Below, piece after piece: positions 1-11,194 of a stretch of DNA of 64,000 bases. How positions within the stretch are numbered: position 1 is the stretch's first letter; every line of letters begins with the position of its first letter. The translations under genes were made by a program, and so were the position numbers. Source of the DNA: Malania oleifera (lineage: Eukaryota; Streptophyta; Magnoliopsida; Santalales; Ximeniaceae). Location: the NCBI RefSeq assembly GCF_029873635.1, contig NC_080420.1, positions 51,041,457 to 51,105,456 of the forward strand, written 5' to 3'. The notes beneath the pieces were generated by a model. It saw only the letters and a program-made list of their open reading frames with translations, did not search any database and was not told the origin of the DNA.

Positions 1-65
1 ATCAGCCACAACAGATCCTTTCGAGCTGTACGTCGTCAGAATTTTTCGAGGATAGCATAACACAG

Positions 66-584
66 ATGGTGAACATGCTCCAACAATTTATACAAACTCA
101 AGTCGATCATAATAATGAATTGCGGGATACCATTAATGCGATAAGCACACAGTTGGATATTTTAGGAAACGAAGAATTACTCGCAGAACCTCAGCCTAGT
201 CCTCAAAAGTACCAGCAACCGCAACAACAAATGCATGATGATCTCTTTGAGGCAGCAGAGGCCGCCATCACTTTAAGAAGCGAGAAAGAATTTACCCAAC
301 CTGAGATGCTCATCATCGGACAACCAATTGTCCCAGCACTAGAAGTCACTTCTGAACCAGAAGAGGTCAAAGAAAAATCAGAGGAAATGGGGCCAGAAGC
401 AAAGCAGTTAGTTGATGAGGAGACTGATACTCATACGAAGTACCAACCTGTGGTACCTCACACTCCGAGCTCAGAAATCGTGAAACCGTTACTCCCACAT
501 GAATCAGATGTTAAAGAGCTTAATGTGGAGGCAGACTTCTGCAGTGGTATGATGACATGTACACCTGATAAAGAGGGTGACTAG
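66..584 (+). pseudogene. gag C-terminal-like fragment of element F
   Basis: A 172-codon open stretch. Near residue 70 it reads AITLRSEKE, resembling the AITLRSGKE segment near the end of Athila/Tat gag polyproteins. It is preceded by a Gln-rich stretch (residues 48-56) and followed by an acidic, Pro/Glu-rich tail. The N-terminal part of gag lies left of the window or is lost. The ORF stops at 584 and is not followed by protease or RT motifs, which normally come next in these elements. The role would be structural (capsid). The assignment rests on one short motif and on the neighbouring gypsy-type 3' region. Confidence 0.5.
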
Positions 585-719
585 TCTGGTGAACATATAA
601 TTTTCAAAGAACCAGGTAAAACATTTAATGTTAATGCTTCTGAAGAACTGCAGGTAATTATTCCAATAACTTCCTATCACACATTAGTTCGTAAAGAAGC
701 AAATTTCCTGGACACAATA

Positions 720-995
720 TTGAATAAAGACCTTTTCTTGTCCACACACGAGGGTCAACCTGCGCACGTATTGTTTGGTATTTTGACACGCATTAATTCA
801 TTTGAGGCTAATTTTCGTGCAGGTATGAAGACTGATCCACTGTGGCGGCTCAAATTTGGAGACCCGCCAATGCAATTTATCGACCTGCGGCCTCTAGACG
901 AAATTCCTCTTGAGCCTCCGCCAGACAATTGTGATGTTTTTCTTTCCCTTATTTTCCTTTTATTTTATCTTATTTTATTTTTAGTTAGTTTTTAG
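720..995 (+). CDS. Unrecognised ORF in element F
   Basis: A 91-codon ORF of unknown function. The first 70 residues are mixed polar (a PLWRLKFGDPP stretch, then a Pro-rich PLEPPPD stretch). The last 20 residues are a strongly hydrophobic Leu/Ile/Phe run, which may only be translation of the T-rich DNA that follows. The same frame is readable upstream to about 600 without a clear start, so it may be the tail of a longer damaged reading frame. It sits where Athila/Tat elements sometimes carry an extra ORF after pol, but there is no recognisable pol here and I do not assign it. Confidence 0.3.
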   Translation: MNKDLFLSTHEGQPAHVLFGILTRINSFEANFRAGMKTDPLWRLKFGDPPMQFIDLRPLDEIPLEPPPDNCDVFLSLIFLLFYLILFLVSF

Positions 996-2616
996 GACCA
1001 TTTTCTCGTAGTTCGATTTTTGTTATTTCACCACTCAAGTACGCTTTACTTTTTTCGTGCACAGTCCTTTCTATTTCCCTTATGCTTTCACATTGAAGAC
1101 AATGTTCCACTTAAGTTGGGGGGGATGAGCATTTGCATGTGACACTGTGCACATACATGTACCGGGTTTCATATAAAAAAATCAAAAATACAAAAAAAAA
1201 ATCAAAAAGAAAGAAAGAAAGAAAGAGGAGCACTAAGGAATTACACTACACTATGCCATGTTTAATACTGACTCATACCTTTCACATACTTGCGTATAAC
1301 TTAAGAATGACACACTTGAGTCAATCATGTGTAGTTTCTCTTTATATGATCTTATGACTCCATGAAGAATCGATTGGTAGTACATTCGTGTTAATTTGAC
1401 TATATAATTTCCTGTATTTACACGGCATCTCACGAGGCTAAATAAACACATTCACGTGATTCATTGCACTTAGAGTTTCCAGTGAGCACTGAGAGAGCAC
1501 CTGTGGTGACTATGACACCTTGTGAGACATCCTTGAGCTATTTATCATCCTTTTGAGTGTTAATATCAAATTAGAGTTCACAGAACTCAATTCTTTTTTT
1601 TCTTGGATCATTTCTTGTACACTAGTCTTTGTTTTTAATTTGCTAGTCTAGAGGTGACACTTAGTGGGGAGATAGAAACCTAGGTCTTGTAGTCTACTCA
1701 AGATGTGAAGGCTGAGCCACCCTTAGAGATAAACTTAGTTCATGGACCACTATTCGAGCTCAATTCCCATTGACGGTATGAATATTACAAAAGAAGTGTT
1801 AATATTGTCCTTATTGCTCAAGAAAAGATAGAAAATAAAGAATGAGCAGAGAAAAAAAGAATACGCAATACACATGCGCATAAAATGAAAAGTCAATGCC
1901 GGTCCAAATACATATCACAAGGACACGACATATATTTTCCACGTATGAAGATTCTTCAACCGGTTAATGCCTCAGATGTATTCACGACAAGTTTGTGAGT
2001 AAGTTGATCTAGGGTGGTCTCATTTGGATATGGCGAGTAGGTGAGAAGATGCTAGGGTGAAGGACCCGACACCTCATAGATAGGCTAGATCCTTTCCAGA
2101 CTAGTCCACTCCATATACTTAGCGTTGTTCCTTTTAATATGTGGGATGTTTGATCGTGACACTCCTCCTCACATATGATGAGTGAACCCATTTTCTTTGA
2201 GTGTTCTTGAGGGTATACCAGTTAGGCCGAGTCAAAGTGACCATTCTGTAGGTGTCCACTGGTGCCCTAGATGTACTGAGTCACACACATCACACACACC
2301 TCGGGAGTTTACCTGTTTATACTCGAACTTATATGATTGCATTAACTCTGAATGTGCCACTGATTAACTTCATGTGAGTATACTACTCTCAAATCACATA
2401 TAAACGATGAAACTTGCATGAGTGACGTGCTTAGGAGTCGTGTGCAATGAATATGAACGAGCTTGTGTGAAATTCAGTTATGCTCTTGTATGTGAAGTAG
2501 TATAGTTATATCACATGTGCATTGATTTCATGATCACCAGAGTATGTAGTTGTAGACAACACCCTGAGATTCATTCATGTCATTTGCTAGAGACTAGCAA
2601 AACGTTAGTTGGGGGG
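996..2616 (+). other. Non-coding 3' region of element F
   Basis: There is no coding sequence I can support. It contains a polypurine tract at 1118-1124, an A-rich and AAAG-repeat patch at about 1167-1226, and ends in the GGGGGG tract at 2611-2616 that directly precedes the LTR and would prime plus-strand DNA synthesis. The ORFs present are short, unlike known families and probably fortuitous. Confidence 0.5.
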
Positions 2617-3541
2617 TGTGATTACGCGTCAAAACTGCGTAATTGGGCATCTTAACCCGAACTTTACGATTTATATTTTTAATTAAATGTCTAAAATTGT
2701 CCAATATTTTAATAAAGTGCCAAAATCATCATTCTTGAACTTTATTGCACTATTTATGAAGTTTTGGTATTTTTTTGTCGTAGGAAAATTCCCAGGAACC
2801 AAAACCAATACATGTTTGTATTTCATGCATAAATTTTCCGTACGAGCTCTGATCGAGATGATTCAAATTTTTGGAGAAAGAGGAAAGGATTATCTACAAC
2901 TTTTGTGTTTTAAGTTTTGTGAGATACAGGCTCCAGAAGAGTCATATTTGTGATGAACAGAGAATGAAAAAAATAAAAAAATATAGCAATTCGGGTCAAC
3001 TCCAATTGGGTCAAGTTGCCGGGTCGGGTCTCCTATCCGGGTCTAGGGCTTTCCCGCATATCCTATTTAACCCTTCTCTTCCTCTTCCTACGTAGGCAGC
3101 CCCCAGGGCTCCTCATTCTCCTCTTCCCCATTCTCCTCTTCTCCTTCTTCTTCTCCTTCTTCTTCTTCTTTAGTTTGTTTTTTTTTTTTTTGTTCTTTTA
3201 AATTCTGCTTTGCTCTCTCTCTTTTCTCTATTCTTTGTTCTCCTTCCCTTTATCCCTCTCTCTCTCGCTCAAACCTCTTTTGCCCATTGTTGCCGCAACA
3301 CAAAAAGCTCCTGCTGCACTTTGTTGCTCTCTCCGGCGGCCGCCAACAGCACCAGCAAATCCGTGAGCCACTCTCCCGCTGTTCCTTGCTCCATGCCACA
3401 ACTGCGAACCAACCCACACACAGCCGCAGCTGCTGCCCATTTTTCGAGCTGCTCATTTTTCGAGTGTCAGTTTGGTCCATTCAGAAGGTTTTTGTTTCTT
3501 ACATGGTAGTTTATTAGTGTTATTCAATTCATTTAGTTACA
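2617..3541 (+). repeat. 3' LTR of element F
   Basis: It starts TGTGATTACGCG right after the polypurine tract and ends ...GTTACA at 3541, giving about 925 bp with TG...CA ends. A TATTTAA box at about 3063-3069 is followed by a long CT-rich leader (3080-3290), the usual plant LTR promoter layout. ORFs inside this leader are low-complexity and rejected. The right edge is inferred from resumption of the reverse-strand copia pol frame at 3542. Confidence 0.55.
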
Positions 3542-4657
3542 CTGTGGGAGAAACATGATTAATAACATAAAGACCATCCACCAATGTACCAAAACAGATA
3601 AAACTCTTATTTAACTTAATAAAAACTGAGTTATTAAAATAAATTGAATATCCATGATCAACCAACTTGGAAAATGAGATCAAATTCCTTCTATTGGCAA
3701 GTATATAAAGAGAGTCTTTCAAGATTGAAATCCTATCTCTATTAAAAGAAATGCAAATATTTGCTACTACAACTACTGACACTCTCGTGCCATCCCCCAG
3801 AAATACGTATCTCCCCATCACTTAGCTGGCGGGTTGGCTGGAACCCCTTTGTTGTTATGTTTGGTGAGATAAACTAGACATTGTGATTTCTAGTGCCCTG
3901 ACTACTTGTAGTGAAAACACTTGAACTTAGGCTTTTTCACTCCATCCTGTGGCCCACGTACTACTACAGGATCTCCCTATGGTTTCAGAACCTTTTTCTA
4001 CTTCTTTCAGCCTTTTGGCCTAGAAAAAGAACCTTTCTTAGTCACAAGAGCAATAGTTGGCTTCCTCGTGAGGCCCTCAACTGCTTGCAGCTCTTTAAGT
4101 AGTTTTGCCAATGAGTAAGAGAGCTTATTCATGTTGTAGCTCAGGAAAAACTACTTGAAAGAGTCAGGTAGTGACTAGAGAATGATATCGACCTAGGTTT
4201 TCCCATCGATTTCAACTCCAAGGATCTCTAGCTCATTGATAAGACCATTCAACTTTAGAACATCATCCCTTATTGGGGTATCTTATGCCATAGTAGTACT
4301 CATAAGTTCCTTCATAGCAGTCTGCCTAGTAGCATGATTTTGATCCCTAAACATTTCTTTGAGGTTCTGCATTATATCATAGGCAAAAGGCATACACTAA
4401 TGCTGATGTTGGAGAACATTCGACATAGATGCCAAAATGTAACATCGCGCCATATCATCAGCCTTAATACACTTCCGGTAAGCTTGGGTTTCCTCATCGA
4501 TTGCCCCTTCATCCGGTTTCTATGGACATACCTCTACGAGCATATACTTGTACTCCTCTACAATTAGTACAATATCCAAGTTCCTTTTCCAGTCAATATA
4601 ATTAGGTCCAACCAGATTGTTTTCTTTAAGAATAATAGCCAAGGGATTGAAAGTCAT
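3542..4657 (-). pseudogene. Decayed copia gag and start of pol of element E
   Basis: Starting from an ATG at 4657 (minus), the frame opens with the typical copia gag beginning: LVGPNYIDWKRNL about 20 residues in. It continues through a UBN2-type gag domain (DIILQSLP about 150 codons in) to a zinc knuckle reading C-F-H-Y-K-Q-S-G-H-x4-C near 3880-3920, whose second Cys is changed to Tyr. At 3821-3542 follow the GAG-pre-integrase landmarks LGDGTRV, RNLISFSKL and GTLVDGLY. Several in-frame stops in the gag half make it non-functional. It is cut at 3542 by element F. The product would have been a capsid and polyprotein forming cytoplasmic virus-like particles. Confidence 0.75.
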
Positions 4658-5940
4658 TCTAATCTTGAGAATCACATATTATAGCAAAATGTGATGAGCA
4701 ATAGTAAACTTTCAATTCAATTAAAATAATATGGTTCCCTTTACCAATATTTTCTTTTAAAGAATCTGTCAACAACCTAACACACTATGAGCAGTATACC
4801 TCGATGGGAGGTCATCTACTATTCAACATTTGTGTAGACAGGTGAGGACTTATTAATTTTACTATCTAGGCAAGTAACTATGCCAAGGAAAATTAAATTG
4901 CTAACTTAGATTTGGTCTTATACACAATAATAGTGACTTAGATGGTAAGAATACTATTATTCAGAACTAAGTATACACCATCACATAATACTAGACCTAT
5001 TATCCCATAGTGAATCCCCAGATGGAGAGGTGACCCAATACTAACAATTACTAGAGATTATGCTTGGTGAGTCTATAATTAATTCCATCCGATGGGGAGG
5101 AAGATACTAATATCATCACATAAAAATAATTATTTCACCTATAAAATAGTGATGGAGACCATGGGCTTTATATGTAATAAATTCCCTCACCCACTTAGTT
5201 ATTTAATTCATGAGGTATACAAACACGTGTTTAATATTCCAATAAATTTAATATTCCAATATTGGTAACTAAAATACACGCAACAAACAAAATTCCAAAT
5301 TCCTTTAATACTTTTTATAAAAAAAATTGTATTATAACTTGGGAATTAATTTTATTCTCTAGTTACACATGCATAAACCAACATTGAAATTTTAATTTTA
5401 CATGCTAATGACATAACACAAGAACAACAAACACGCCAAGCAAGCATATATAAACAAGAAAAATGATATAATAAATATCCCGGCTATTATGCTCAAGCAG
5501 CTTGCATCATAACACCGTGAATCCTTGTTTGCCATTAAGCAGTGCTGGGGTTCGGCGGGTTCGACGAAAAACCGCATCACTGGTCTAGGGTTTTTCCTAT
5601 TTTTTGCCACTACTATGCACCACTACTGACCATCTGATCATTATTCCAAAACTAGGGTTTCACCCTGTTTTTGACCACTATTCACACGCCACAACTGTGT
5701 CTCCTTCTCGGATGAAGCTGCATCAAATTAAAAAATCCTATGCCTCCATAATTGGAGTTCACATGCTACGAATATTATAAAAAAACAATCGTAATCACAA
5801 AACATACATTCGTGTGACCATAATTACTGGACAGAACGCTACGAAACAGAGGTTAGTGCATACACACGTTCTAACCTATGCATGCATTGGTTCAATTTTC
5901 AAAGAACATGGTATTATTATTCGTATACAGTATCAACCAA
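4658..5940 (-). other. Untranslated leader of element E
   Basis: About 1.3 kb between the primer site and the gag start of E, AT-rich, with no coding region I can support. The short minus-strand ORF at 5398-5610 has no recognisable motif. Confidence 0.45.
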
Positions 5941-5955
5941 GGCTCTAATACCAAT
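5941..5955 (-). other. Primer binding site of element E
   Basis: On the minus strand it reads ATTGGTATTAGAGCC directly after the LTR end. This is the plant copia primer site complementary to the 3' end of initiator-Met tRNA, with one deviation (TTAG for TCAG). It fixes the element's orientation. Confidence 0.8.
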
Positions 5956-7247
5956 TGAAGGGACTCGTGTAATAGCCCTAAGATCTATTTGTTGTGCGTA
6001 TGGATAGCAAAAAAAATAATCTGAGCATGCAAATCCTAATTACGTGATTAGGATTATACCTGAGAGATCTATCTGGTTTGATCCCGAATCCGCAAGTACG
6101 AAAATAAGCTCTTGAAGACGATCAAGAATCTTCTATTGTATTCCTTGAACACGCCTTGCTCTTGAGAGAGTGGGCTTGTCAACGACTACTAGGGTTTTCT
6201 TCTGTAATGAAAAATGTCTGCCTCTATGAGAGTTCGCTTGTCTCTCCCTAGCTACTGAATGGAGCGCGTGTACATAGTCTATAGCACGGACCTCTAGGCA
6301 AATATGACTAGGGCTTCCCATGTAATTAAGAATTCTTAATCCAACCCGAATTCATCCTTAATTACATTAATTATAATTCATACCACTAAAGAATTATAAT
6401 TGCACAACCTGTCATATTTGAAAATAAGTTTTGAGCTCCTATTATTAAATGCTTATTTATCTCCCCACATAAATATTATAGATACTTTTCTATTAAATAA
6501 ATTACTGAAAATTTAATTAATTGACATATTAATTCCATGAGACCTTCCACTTAACTTATTTGATGTGTCAGATTCAAAATCTACCTGCAGGATTTGACAT
6601 AATCAAAACTTATAAGCTTCCTCAAGGGGGTATCATCAATCCCAATACTGGGACATGGATTCCATCAATAATTAATGTTCACCATACAAATAATGTCATC
6701 ACCCAAATCACTGAGTTTTTTGACCCATAAAGAATCTCATTCTTCTATGAATCAAAGTGATAATCACAATATGCACGTGTGCAATAATCATATCAGGATT
6801 AAGATTATAAGCACTCATAATAACCATGAGGTATTAATTGTTTTATATAGTCAGTATAAAAACAATTACCCTAAGACGATCCTATTCAATACACACAAAG
6901 TGTACTAGCACAAAGAGTTGGAATTGTACCATTCCCAATAGTTAAGATAGACCTATTAAAATCTTGTGCTACAGTCCTACCAATGGTGTGTCCAATTTCA
7001 TTTAAAACTATGAACAATAAACTTATATTCTATAAGAACTAATGATCTAATCTTCTGTGTATATGTTGTACTCTACACACTAGATTACCTACTATATAGA
7101 ATAAAAGGCACACATGCATAATCATTAAATAAATAATGTCAGGAAAACATTGCTAAAAAAATTCTAATTAAAATGGAATAACTGAAGTTATTAACGAATA
7201 CTAAAACCGATTACATAAAGCATGTCTTTCAGTATAAATCCCTAACA
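5956..7247 (-). repeat. 5' LTR of element E
   Basis: Minus-strand LTR of 1292 bp, starting TGTTAGGGATTTATACTG at 7247 and ending ...GAGTCCCTTCA at 5956, immediately before the primer site. Its outer edge at 7247/7248 joins directly to element B LTR sequence, which can be recognised by comparison with the other B LTR near 30730. Confidence 0.7.
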
Positions 7248-8506
7248 CAGTTGACCGATCTAAATAAACTAAATTTAGCCTCAGCCGATCAACCTTCATG
7301 CCCAGCCACCCGTTCATAAGGCTCAGTCTACTGAACTACCGTAACTTTAGAAATCACCTAGGTCAGTCAATCGGCCTTTTACTCAGTCGATCGAATCCCT
7401 AAGAAAATTCAAATTTTGCCATAGGTCGGTCGATTCGAGCATGCCTCAGTTAACCGACCCTCTTAGGTTGTCCAATATTTTTAGTGCTAAACATGCTTAA
7501 TTTTGTGTTTAAATATTTCTAAAATGACGAGTCATAGAAGTCTATATATTGCCCTTTCTAAAGCATTATTAGCAGGAAATTAGCTTAGGAATTCTCTGGA
7601 AAAAATTTTGTGCTATTTCTTATACTCCCACATATACAAGCTTACATTCTTTTCTCTTTCTATTGCAACTTGAAGATTGATTGAATAATCATTCTTGTGG
7701 GCATTATACATTCTTTTCAAAAGCTTATACTCTCTTATTCATTAAAATTTGTAAATCAATTTTTGGAGAGTGAGCTTGAGTTTTTCCCATACTATTTCAT
7801 TGATAAAAATTGTTGGGAAAACTCTTTATAGCTTGGGAATCTTTACACACTCATTGCAAGATTCAAAGCTAGTCTTTATGCTTATTGGAAAATATTTTTG
7901 AAAAGCCAATCATCATTATCTCCTACACTTTATTATTGAAAATTATTTTTGGAGATATTATTTGAGGCTTAGATCTTTGAAATACACTTAGTGAAATATT
8001 ACATATTTGAATCAAAGATCATTTTCATTATCACCTCTCACATTATTTCATAAGATTATTTGAGAGATATTACATAAACTCTACCGAGCTTAAACTCCCA
8101 TCATACTAGAGTGCATTACGTATATTGTTGTACACATCTGCTTATTGGAGAAGCATTTTATTTGTACAATTATCATTTGATTATCTTTGTATTCCAAGCA
8201 TGGCCTACAGAGGAATACACTGTCCTATAAAGTGTACTAGTTTGGCTCTAGCCCAGTTAGGTGAGCTAAGGATACTCCGCCTCGTAAGGAGAATTGGTTT
8301 GATTCCGCCCGCTAAATGAACCGAGGAAACTTCGCCTTGTAAGGAGAACTAATTGTGGCTCAGCCCAATAAATGAGTTGAGGAGACTCCACCTCATAAAA
8401 AGTATTGTAAATAGCGTTGTTCCTCCCGGTTAAGTGAGCACATAGTGGAATCGTTGGGTTGTTGGCCCGCAGGATTGGTCGAACCCCGTTAACAAATACT
8501 CTCTCT

Positions 8507-8580
<74 letters not shown>

Positions 8581-8775
8581 TTTATCTTTCCTGCACATGT
8601 ATGTTTAATTATTCATTATCTTGACTATTTTACGTGCATGCTTTGAATATGTGTGCAACTAGTAACTTCTTAAAAAGACCTTAGGTTGCAAAATATTGAT
8701 TGTAACTTGAATTTTACCTAAAAATTTTTAAATGCCCAATTCACCCCTCCTCTTGGGAATACACCATTCCTATCA
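7248..8775 (+). repeat. 5' LTR of element B, left end lost
   Basis: It matches the 3' LTR from about 30725 onward, so roughly 530 bp of its 5' end are missing beyond element E. It holds remains of a palindrome array (7250-7460), a TCTATATATT TATA-type box near 7541-7550, the conserved U5 block (about 8197-8490) and a CT microsatellite. It ends CACCATTCCTATCA. Compared with the 3' LTR it lacks the CCAAACGG box upstream of the TATA box. Confidence 0.75.
8499..8576 (+). repeat. (CT)n microsatellite inside the B LTR
   Basis: A nearly pure CT/TC run of about 78 bp in the U5 part of the LTR. The 3' LTR has an equivalent run at the same place (44857-44938), so the microsatellite is part of the LTR rather than an independent expansion. 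Confidence 0.95.
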
Positions 8776-8776
8776 A

Positions 8777-8790
8777 TTGATATCAGAGCC
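8777..8790 (+). other. Primer binding site of element B
   Basis: TTGATATCAGAGCC follows the LTR end by one base. It matches the copia consensus TGGTATCAGAGC except for one base (GA for GG), so initiator-Met tRNA is the expected primer. Confidence 0.75.
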
Positions 8791-8828
8791 TCGATGCAAA
8801 AAGTTTAACCGCTTGTGTTAAAATCGCA

Positions 8829-9523
8829 ATGGCTGAAATTGTTGTATCCCCATTCAATGAGGGATGGTCATGTACCAAGCCTCCAGTATTTTTTGGCGTT
8901 GACTACACCTCCTGGAAACAACGAATAAGCATATTTATAAAATGAATGGATTGGAAGGCTTGGCAATTAATTGTTAAATGAAATTACTTGAGAATGAATT
9001 AAAATTATTTTAGTGCAGTTAATTTAAATGCCATGGATATGTTTTACTGTGCTTTAGATTCTAATGTTTTTCATAATATCATGGCATGTAAATATGCGAG
9101 AGAAATTTGGGAAGAGCTTGATAGGAAATATGGAGCATCCAAAGAGAAGGATATCAGTGCTCCAGTTGGTTCGACTACAAATGATCAAGATAAAGCAACT
9201 TGTTTCTTAACTACATTAGTTGATTAGGAGGTACATGTATCTCAGTCTCCTTCATTGTATGCTTTATGTGATGATTCATGTGTTGAGCTTTGTGATACAT
9301 CATGTAGTCAATCATCCGATATATTTTATCATATTTCTGTTAATAACTCATGCACTAATTCATGCAATAATTCTTGTAATAAATCTTGTGTTGAATCATG
9401 TGATGAAGTTAATGATGAAATCATGCCCTTTAACGAAGGACTAGAAAAAACTTTAACTAAAATGCATAAGCTTCTAGTTAGGATGTCTAAATAGAAAACA
9501 TTTTTGAAAAATGAGAATAGAAG
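8829..9523 (+). pseudogene. gag of element B, N-terminal piece
   Basis: From the ATG at 8829 the frame reads MAEIVVSPFNEG, then FFGVDYTSWK, the usual start of a copia UBN2-type gag domain. At least three in-frame stops follow near 8940-9000. The frame recovers at 9033 (LDSNVFHNIM, AREIWEELDRKYG), matching the central gag region. From 9255 there is an unusual Cys/Ser/Asn/Asp-rich segment with repeated SC-x2-SC spacing. Gag would build the particle. The gene is cut at 9524 by a minus-strand LTR and resumes at 24835. The homologous gag of element C (34073-35256) confirms the order of parts. Confidence 0.75.
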
Positions 9524-10779
9524 GTTGGTGTTAGAATTGGTGTATTCCCAAAAGGGGCGGTGAATTGGAATTTAAAACTTTTTCTCCTAGGTTAATCTAT
9601 CCAACAACAGTATATACACAACCTAGGGTCTATCTATGCAATTTCCAAATACGTAGATAAATATAATGTGGAAATTAAGTCATATGCATCATTGACCCCA
9701 TAACATACATGTACGATAAATATAAAGTGCAGAAATATAAACAAGGCACACGATATGTTATCGGGGTTCGGCCAACTGTGCCTACATTCCCGCCTCTAGC
9801 TCGCAAGCCCGAGAATTCCACTAATAGCTCACTTAAGGGTGGAGCGGCACCGATTACAACCAGTTCAATTAGCATAGGACTAACCTCAAACCTTAACCAA
9901 GTTAATTAGAGGGGCTAACCTCAACCTACACGCCTTAATAGGATGACGCACCTAACTTTCCTAATCGGGTCTAAGCCAATCCGGGACTATTCCATGACTA
10001 GTCTCCCTCTTCAGGCCCGTGCCTGGAAATACAACAGATGTGTATTATAATCAAATGGTACAGTGATTATGCTTTCATGTAAATCAGATGTGTACCCAGT
10101 TACGTTCAATCACATACACCACCAATGATATAATAAGTAAGATCAGTGTTCTAAAGTTTCAGCTCTCAAATATATTTTCTATCAGTGTGATGAGTGGGTG
10201 AGAGGGTCAATAGGTAATCTTTGTATCTCAAGATATTCAATCAATAAGTTCACACAAAGATATCAAGTTTCAAATTTTTCAATCAACAAGATGTCTCAAT
10301 TGTGCAAATATCAAATAATGTATATGCTTGGTTTGCAAAATATATTTAATCTTTGTGTTAGACCAAATAGTTAAAGGTCTTTCATTCCTACTATGTTTTG
10401 ATGTTATCAACCCATTAGCTGCTCTTAAGGTCACTAATGTTTCTCTAAGATATGTTTCAAGTATACAGAATGGCATATGAACCAACAAACAGTCAAAGCA
10501 ACTCATGTCATGACCAGAATCACAAGTCTCTCAAAGCGTTCATGAACAATACAAAAAATGTACAAAGTCATATGAAAAACGAGTGTGTAAAATAAGAGAG
10601 ATATCATCTTGTAAATATCTTGTACATAGAGTGAAACTCAATACTAAGAGCAAGAAAGGGGCGTATCACACACACACAACAAAATACTAGTAAAGTCATT
10701 TAAAAATGCATAAAGAAACCCCCAAATAGACAAGAACCTTCTTAGAAACTTAAAGGACAAAAATTTTAAGAAAAAGGAT

Positions 10780-11078
10780 CTCGTCGACAAACACAGGGCT
10801 TCATCGATGAGTGTACACAAACTTTGTCGACCAACACAGGGTTCTCGTCGACGAAAATATACCGAGGAGCATATGAATTCAGAGCCACAACTCATCGGCG
10901 AACACAGGGCGTCATCGACGAATTACATGAAGGACTCCTTGAAGAACACAGGTTCTCGTCTACGAAAATATACTGAGAGGTACTTGAATTCATAACTAGC
11001 AACTCGTTGATGAACACAGGGCTTCGTCAACGAAGTTACTGAAGAGCTCGTCGACGAACACAGGGCTTCATCGACGAA
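10780..11078 (+). repeat. Array of TCGTCGACGA palindromes in D 5' LTR
   Basis: Repeated pairs of a 10-12 bp palindrome of the form (C/T)TCGTCGACGA(A/G), the two members of a pair separated by ACACAGGG plus one or two bases, with about five pairs over 300 bp. Many copies carry C-to-T or G-to-A changes at the CpG steps. The array ends about 70 bp before the AACGG box and about 110 bp before the TATA box. Confidence 0.85.
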
Positions 11079-11147
11079 TGTCGGGCAGTAGCAAACATTA
11101 AATGCTGCAAACAGCTATTTTGGAATTTTGTCTTACATTCATAAATG

Positions 11148-11194
11148 TCCAACGGCTCTCCAGCGTTGCACTCACCCATTTAATGTATAAATAG
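11148..11194 (+). promoter_or_regulatory. Promoter of D: MSA-like box and TATA
   Basis: TCCAACGGCTC at 11148-11158 fits 10 of 11 positions of the plant M-phase MSA consensus YCYAACGGYYA, and TATAAATAG is at 11186-11194. The 3' LTR repeats the arrangement at 22781-22827. Regulation by MYB3R factors is inference. Confidence 0.55.

Larger units (their letters stand above)
1..3541 (+). mobile_element. Element F: 3' part of an Athila/Tat-like Ty3/gypsy retrotransposon
   Basis: This is an LTR-retrotransposon whose 5' end lies outside the window. It shows a gag-type segment with an AITLRS motif, a polypurine run in a GACAATGTTC...TTAAG...GGGGGGG context at 1118-1124 that is typical of the 3' region of Athila/Tat elements, a second polypurine tract at 2611-2616, and an LTR starting TGTGATTACGCG at 2617. 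No reverse transcriptase or integrase is seen between the gag piece and the 3' region, so this copy looks deleted or non-autonomous. Its right end at 3541 abuts the interrupted pol gene of element E, so F probably inserted into E. The left target site is outside the window and cannot be checked. Confidence 0.7.
3542..7247 (-). mobile_element. Element E: Ty1-copia retrotransposon, 5' half, minus strand
   Basis: Read on the minus strand it gives a 5' LTR (7247-5956) starting TGTTAGGGATTT, an initiator-Met-type primer site (5955-5941), a leader of about 1.3 kb, then gag and the beginning of pol (4657-3542). It stops where element F begins, so the rest of pol and the 3' LTR probably lie beyond F, left of the window. 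At its right end it abuts the truncated LTR of element B, so E appears inserted in B's 5' LTR. The matching target-site copy is outside the window. Confidence 0.75.

Noticed and set aside
3228..3517. Overlapping ORFs on both strands
   Set aside because: They lie in the pyrimidine-rich leader of F's LTR and show no domain or codon signal.
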